Below, in pieces: positions 58,641 to 64,000 of a stretch of 64,000 nucleotides of DNA. The stretch's first letter is position 1. Every line of letters begins with the position of its first letter. The stretch spans positions 194,501-258,500 of the forward strand of contig JAOTOM010005100.1 of the NCBI GenBank assembly GCA_034440615.1, read 5' to 3'. A model generated the notes under the pieces. That model did no database searches, was not told the DNA's origin, and saw nothing but the letters and a program-made list of their open reading frames with translations. This DNA comes from Ashinkailepas kermadecensis. Lineage: Eukaryota > Arthropoda > Thecostraca > Neolepadidae. Both the position numbers and the translations under genes were made by a program.

Positions 58641-58915
58641 CAGCACCTTTTGGTGCATGTCGGAGCCAGGAGTGCAGTTCAGGTGGGTACGTGTGTTGAG
58701 TGCGACCGGCGGTGGTTGGCTCGCTCGAGCCGTCCGGCCGACCGGTGACCTTGGCAGGATCACGCCGGCCGGCCACTGCCGCGGGGGACGCCCGCCGGCT
58801 GGGAGTCGGTCGGGTCACGTGGGCGCCGGCCGGCGCTGGACAAGTCGCGTTGGACCGGTGGCCCGCTGACGGGGAACGAGAATTTGCTCCCGCAGCGGAG
58901 TGACTGCGGGGCCTA

Positions 58916-60231
58916 TCACTCCTCCCTGGAGTTGTCCGTTTGTTTGGAGCCGGAGTGGTCTGAGTGTTGGGAGCCAGGATGGTTTGTGTCGGAGTGGTCT
59001 GAGTGTTGGGAGCCAGGGTGGTTTGTGTCGGTGTGGTCAGTGGAGTAAGTTTTTTTTAGTGGAGCTAAACCGTGAATCATATCTGTTTGCATCGAGGCAG
59101 AAGTAGCGTTGACGCGACGTGTGGGGGGAGCAACGGTGGCCGCCTGGGCGTAAGTTTTAGTTGATGGAGATGCGGCCTCGACAGACCGTCGGGCCTGGGG
59201 GCATGACACCCCGGTCGTGGCCTTGACAGCGCAGACCTCCTTCTCCTTGCGCCATACTGGACAGAGCGGTGATGTGGTCAGGTGGTCGGATGTATTGCAG
59301 TTGAGACAGTGGACAGGTTTGGAGCAGGTGGAATCAGGATGGGGTGATTCACCACACTTTGGGCAGCGTGCTGTTTGGCGATAAGTCTTGCTGCCATGCC
59401 CAAAGCGCTGGCAATTGAAACAGCGGAGAGGATTGGGAACAAAGACACGGACTTGGAATCGGATGTAGCCGGCGAGGAGGGTCTTGGGAAGAGTTGTAGA
59501 GTTGAAGGTAAGGACTAGGAGACTCGTGTCACGTTTCTGGCCATCTTTGAAGGATGTGATGCGGCGGACGTGGGTCACCCCCTCCGGCCTGAGCTCCGCT
59601 TGAATATCTTCTTCAGACGTGAAGCGGAGCTCCGGCGCGAAGGCGGTGCCTTTGGTGGAATTGCGGTTGGAGTGGAGTCAAATGGTCACGGATTTACCAC
59701 AAAATGTGGTGGTACGGAGGAGGGCTTTGGTCTGGGCTCGGGTTTGGGTTTTGATGACGAGGGTTCCGTTGGCTGGGGCTTCAATGTCAGGATTGGCTAA
59801 GGAACAAATGGCGAGGAGCTGCTTGGTTGGCAAGAAAACGTTGACACGACGAAAGGAGACGGACTCCTCGACAGGCTTTACTACGATGTATGATCCAGCA
59901 CTGTCGAGATAGGGTTCAATGGGTTCAGGTTGGGATGAAGTGGTCTGGTTCGAGCGTGGGTCAGCGGCGTGGAGAGTGATGGTCTGGTCTGGATTGCGAG
60001 GCGAGGTCGTGGTCTTGGGACGAGCAGGGGTCGGCGAGGCGCAAAGGGCTTCCATGGCGTCATCGAGGGGAATAGTTCGGCGCGGGTCATCAACAATTCC
60101 ATCAATCGAGGGAGCATCAGGGGCCAGGTCCGTGTTTGTGCGATGGTCGTCGGGCGTGGTCAGAGGAGGAAAATCCGAGTCTGAGTCCGTTGGCGAGCAT
60201 GGGTTGGTGTCCTTTTTTCGTTTTTCCCCAT
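58916..60231 (-). pseudogene. LINE C ORF1 (gag-like, CCHC zinc knuckles)
   Basis: Likely start ATG at 60,231 with a frame slip in the following A-run. One frame then runs from about 60,220 to 58,916 with a single TGA (59,678-59,680). The first half has a Ser/Pro/Thr-rich part and an RRM-like stretch (YIVVKPVEES, LVIKTQTRAQTKALL). The second half has FQVRVFVPNPLRCFNC and three knuckles. The first knuckle reads CFNCQRFGHGSKTYR, with Tyr in place of the last Cys; the second, CPKCGESPHPDSTC, is complete; the third is CLNCNTSDHLTTSPLC with a longer last spacing. The C-terminus has four NHPGSQHSDHS-like repeats. Confidence 0.8.
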
Positions 60232-60640
60232 CGCGGGGAAAAAAGCCCTACCTGGTGTAACTTAAAGAAATAAGAAGGACACAGAAACACAGGGAAACAG
60301 AAATACGATGAGATGAAACAAATCCACGCGGGGTGACGGGTGTCACCCCAAGAAAAGAACGAAAAGAGCGACGGGTGTCCCACCACGAAAATGAAAAATA
60401 TCAACTGCGGCGACGGGCAGTTAATCTCGCCAAAACTGGCAGGGCGGAGTAAACAATTGCTCTGGTGAGGTATGAGCGCATGATATTGAATACTCCATCT
60501 TATAGTCAAGCTACCCGCCGTGGTGCAGAGTAGTTTCAAAATCCAAACTTTAGGTGAACTCAAGGGATGCCCTTCAGCTTTGTGCTCAGAGGCGTAACTT
60601 TGATCATGTGACGAACCAAATAGCATTTATGTCAGATAGC

Positions 60641-61404
60641 GTTGGCCGCTTAACGGCCGCAAGGTGACACTCCGTGGAGATTAGGGTACATCGATGACGT
60701 CAAAAATACGACCCTCCCGGACCGGTGACATTACCGTGTAGTATATTCCTCGGCGACCAGGTGGCCAGGGGAGAGTATTATTTACGTCCGCAACTGACTG
60801 GGGAGAGAGGGTGGCGAAGACGAGACAGACTCCGAGGGCTTCCGGGGGCGGGGCTAGCCGCTCCTGCCCTCGGGGTCGCCCCGCCCATCTGGGATCCCCT
60901 CGAGAGGAGTGCGGGAGTACCGCGTTCGCTGAGACGCGGCGAGATCGAAAGCGAGGAAGCTGACCGGCGAGCCGTCCTCCTATGCACCAAAGGTTCCCGA
61001 GTAATGGTAATAAGGGATTAAGCCAGTCTAAATTGTCTAGAATGTTAATATTGCTGTACATAATCGGCGTTTGCAAAACTTTTAACTGCGAGAGGGAGCT
61101 GTGAATTGAACAGTTCAGAGCACCTATATAAGTCCACAGAGCCAATAAATGAGTCCCATCGTAACATTAAGACCCCATACAGGCGAGGAACGCTGTTCAT
61201 TAATTAATGAGGGGAGAATGAATGGAACGAGCGAATGTGAGCGAATGAGGATAATGCATGTGTGTAGGTAGCTTTAGAGACCAGCGGAAGCCGCTTGGGG
61301 CTCAACACAAGCACCTATTTCGCTCGGTACATTGCACAAAATTATACTATTATTAGCGCCCAAAAAGCCTCAACTGGATGCAAGCAGTTCAAACTACAGA
61401 AAAT
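60641..61404. other. No gene between LINE C and the right inverted repeat
   Basis: A GC-rich part (about 60,770-60,990) with short overlapping frames on both strands, then AT-rich DNA. No motif recognised. Confidence 0.4.
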
Positions 61405-61783
61405 TCCATATTCACTAATTTTTCTAATGCAATGTTTTCATTCTAATTTAGCGAGTGGCACTCACTTGCCTATATGATGTTCCCAAGAGTTTGACCTCGC
61501 ACAAGATATAAATACGTGCAAAGGAGTACCTGCCACACAACATCAAGCCGGCTGGGGTTGGGGGAATGGGCGGTGGAGGTGGTAGGGCACCAAACACGAC
61601 ACTAACACGCTGGCACAAAAAGCAAAGGAGAGCTTCAACCCAGTTTGGTTTGGTAGGTTCTCTTTCACACAACCCGAGAGATAACCCCACCGCATCCACC
61701 TCAACCCCCCCTATGCAATCCACACCCCGCAGACGGCAGAGGCTCCCCTACACTAACTTGTTCGGAGTCAGTCAGATTTGTAT
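61405..61783 (-). repeat. Inverted repeat flanking LINE C, right copy
   Basis: Reverse complement of 53,785-54,228 with diverged and missing pieces. Inner end TTCTAATTTAGCGAGTGGC, outer end AGTCAGATTTG. The pair could be terminal repeats of a large DNA transposon into which LINE C jumped, or two opposite copies of one repeat. Confidence 0.7.
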
Positions 61784-61932
61784 TCTAAACCTGCAGTGTG
61801 AACTGTGAACTGCCAGCGTCACGATACTGCCGAGAGTCTGCCGGATTTTTGCCGCGTGTAATGTCTTCTCTGGATAAAGAATACAACTGATAGCCTGAAC
61901 GCGGCTAGCTGCTGGCTTGCAGATGCAGGAGT

Positions 61933-62220
61933 CAGGGGCAGATACAGGGGGAGGAAACTGGGGGCATGTGCCTCCCTCCCATGGAAGGTGATCGCTCCTC
62001 CGGCCGGGAAATGGCGCCCATCCGGGAAGGCTTGATTTAACTCCCTATGTTTTGTTGTTGTCAGAAGCGCCCCTCCGAGAGAAAACGCGCCTCTTCAGTG
62101 TGCTCGAATGGACTTTCGCTTTCGACTTTCGACTCCACGTACTTTCGCAATGGCGCCCCTCCGAAGAAATGGCGCTCCTTCAGACAAGTGTCCAAATGAC
62201 AATTCTTGAATCCACCCCTG
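61933..62220 (+). mobile_element. hAT-type MITE, copy 2 (288 bp)
   Basis: Begins CAGGGGCAGATACAGG, ends AATCCACCCCTG. Flanked by GCAGGAGT (61,925-61,932) and GCAGAAGT (62,221-62,228), an 8-bp duplication with one change. The body is homologous to copy 1 at 5,268-5,566. Confidence 0.85.
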
Positions 62221-62480
62221 GCAGAAGTCCCCAGTGCTGGCAGGCCCGCTGCGCTGCAAACGTTAAAATGCTGAGTTTTGAAAATTACTTCTTTTCCAAA
62301 TCCTCTCCTTTTCCCGAGGCTACAAATTGGTGTATGAACCATCGCCCGATGTCCAATCTTCATAATGAGGAATAATTACTTTCAGATATATTCTTGGCTA
62401 CATGTGAGATAAGATACCTTCTTTTATATTATCCCTGACTTGTACTATAACGACTACTTAGCACATTTCGCAGGCATGTA

Positions 62481-63445
62481 GGGGAGACCGGGTCTGGCTG
62501 ATGCAATTTTGGCGAAACATAAAATAACTAATCACCTTGGAAGGGTAGCGAGGAGACAACGACACCTACGCCAAGCCTAAATTTTCTAGTATCATCCCCC
62601 GATACAATTTCCCCGTCGCACTCGCTTGGCTTTCCACCAGAGAGCAAAACATCGCGCAACTGCCGGCTCATCAACTTACCCCGTTATATGGTTAAGTTGT
62701 TATTGGCAATTGATAAAATGCAGGTCAATATCTAGGTGGCATTTGTTCCCGCCATCTGAAAGGTTCATATTTCACGTTTACAGTAATACTACTTGTTTGA
62801 GTCCGGGCTGACCTTAGCTCATGGCCTATGTCATTTATAGAAAGCGTAAACGTTCATTCCGTAGTTGCATCTTTCCCTTCGTTTCGTGTATTTCATCTGG
62901 TGAGAAATGCCCGTATAATTATTGAATATGACCATCCATATTTTTTTTTAAAAAAGCAAACACTTTACTACAAATAGGCAATTCTGTGGTTATATCGCTT
63001 CAGTAATAACCTACAAATCGTTGATACAGGCTGATGTTGATACAGGTTGAATAGGTTTGTGCAGGCTGTATCAATTTACCCCGCAGGTTCTCTGGTGCAG
63101 GCTGCAACATGTGATGCACCATTGCGAGTACAGTGTATCGGCAAACGATGAAAGCATTTCACCGTTGCAAAGCTAAAAGAGCATGGTATGAGCATGTGGC
63201 GTACAGCTACAAAGTTAGGAAGTAGGCGACAAATTACAAATTAAAGGTGAAGCACAGACATTTAATTTCTTTTTTGCTCCAAAAATATGCCACATCGTCG
63301 CCATTCCGCAGCCGTGTGTCGAAAGAACTCACGCTTGTTTTGTCGCGAGAAGATGCCAGTAGCAGCATGTGTGGTAGCCACGGAAACCGGCTTCATACTT
63401 TTGAAGTATGAACCATCCCGTGTATCAACTAGACCTGGTCTCCCC
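62481..63445. mobile_element. TA-flanked MITE, ~965 bp
   Basis: Begins GGGGAGACCGGGTCTGGCTG and ends as the reverse complement of GGGGAGACCAGGTCTAGTTG, with TA at 62,479-62,480 and 63,446-63,447. This suggests a Tc1/mariner-type mobiliser. The interior repeats a CAGG(C/T)TG(A/T)-type phrase around 63,025-63,110 and has no credible gene. Confidence 0.65.
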
Positions 63446-63447
63446 TA

Positions 63448-64000
63448 CCTACATGGGGAGTGGCGACGCAAAAGTATTTTACCATATAAGACATATAGGC
63501 AGTGGCGTCGCCACGAAATTCTTCCAGGGGGGGATGTTGGAAGGGGGCCTTCTGCTCCCCGAAAAGGGGCCTTGTTCTTGGCATTGTGCATCATTTACGC
63601 AAAACGCAATAGCAATAATCTTTTTTTTTATCGCTGAGAATTGAGCCATGCCAGGGTATAAATAAGTAAATGTGGATAAATACCTAAGTGCCAAAACAAA
63701 CCAATGTCTTAATGCTTTCTCGACCAGAAGAATCTTCCCGCTGGTCTCTAGATTCCAGCGAGCTGGCGGGGCTGGTGCTGAACATGTCTTAGAGATATCT
63801 CTTTGATCAACTCACTTCTATGTCCACCAAGTCTAACTGAATATAGCCAGATTCATAACTACTGTTAGTCATTCCCACCAGCTTGATGTCATAAGTAACC
63901 TTAAACGATCATTTCTCAGTCCTAGGACGACAATTTCGCGAAGGTGACAACGAGAAGTGGATTGAATTGGTTTTCTTATCGCCACCTTAGGGTTTATTTA
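63448..64000. other. Window end; possible start of another MITE
   Basis: CAGTGGCGTCGCCACG at 63,501-63,516, followed by a G-run, resembles the end of a hAT-like MITE, but no matching second end was found before the window edge. No gene recognised. Confidence 0.35.

Larger units (their letters stand above)
54711..60640 (-). mobile_element. LINE C, nearly full-length I-like non-LTR retrotransposon
   Basis: Read on the minus strand: a 5' UTR (to about 60,232), ORF1 with zinc knuckles (to 58,916), ORF2 with endonuclease, RT, RNase H and a C-terminal Cys/His cluster (to 54,789), and a 3' UTR with a strong hairpin. The order ORF1(CCHC)-EN-RT-RNase H is that of the I group. Both ORFs carry stops or frameshifts, so it is inactive. 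The exact ends and a target duplication were not found. Confidence 0.85.

Overview
This is a eukaryotic window from an invertebrate animal. Small exons with GT/AG borders sit in long introns, among non-LTR retrotransposons, a Penelope-like element, tRNA-derived SINEs, MITEs, (TA)n/(GA)n microsatellites and GGTTAGGTT-type low-complexity DNA. I cannot name the species. The one recognisable host gene family is a receptor-type guanylate cyclase with two transmembrane segments and an extracellular NIT (nitrate/nitrite-sensing type) domain, known in several invertebrate groups.

Layout. 0-13.9 kb: the last three cyclase exons (my numbers 8, 9, 10; + strand, 3.26-7.29 kb). They lie between two inverted copies of one RNase H-bearing LINE, with a 5'-truncated Penelope-like element and a hAT MITE in the last intron. 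13,895-46,440: a very large inverted duplication, with a left arm of 13.75 kb, a 1.69 kb spacer and a right arm of 17.1 kb. Each arm holds a partial cyclase gene (exons 1-7 on the left, + strand; exons 0-7 on the right, - strand). Each arm also holds a CR1/L2-like LINE tail, a remnant of a transposon-associated gene, a third LINE split by a TTAA-flanked MITE, and half of a minisatellite that spans the inner breakpoint. The arms differ mainly by large indels: a 2.27 kb inverted-repeat transposon carrying SINEs (right only), a 1.7 kb transposase-like gene (left only), and losses of coding exons (left). 46.4-52.3 kb: a 16-bp TACGTA satellite in several blocks, interrupted by a 1,000-bp TTAA MITE, then a degenerate ~20-bp minisatellite. 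52.3-64 kb: one possible unrecognised exon, a nearly complete but broken I-like LINE (ORF1 with zinc knuckles; ORF2 with EN-RT-RNase H) between two inverted repeats, and two further MITEs.

Reading the cyclase. Both arm copies stop after exon 7, at the middle of the catalytic domain. The exons they lack (8-10) are exactly those found alone at 3-7 kb, and the intron phases match. Both arm copies share an in-frame TAG in the NIT domain, so both look like pseudogenes unless it is recoded. The right copy also carries a 1-base frameshift. The left has lost exons 0 and 6 and half of exon 2. Either a real inverted duplication with exon shuffling happened here, or two haplotypes were joined head-on in assembly. 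The window alone cannot decide, and this is the main point to check.
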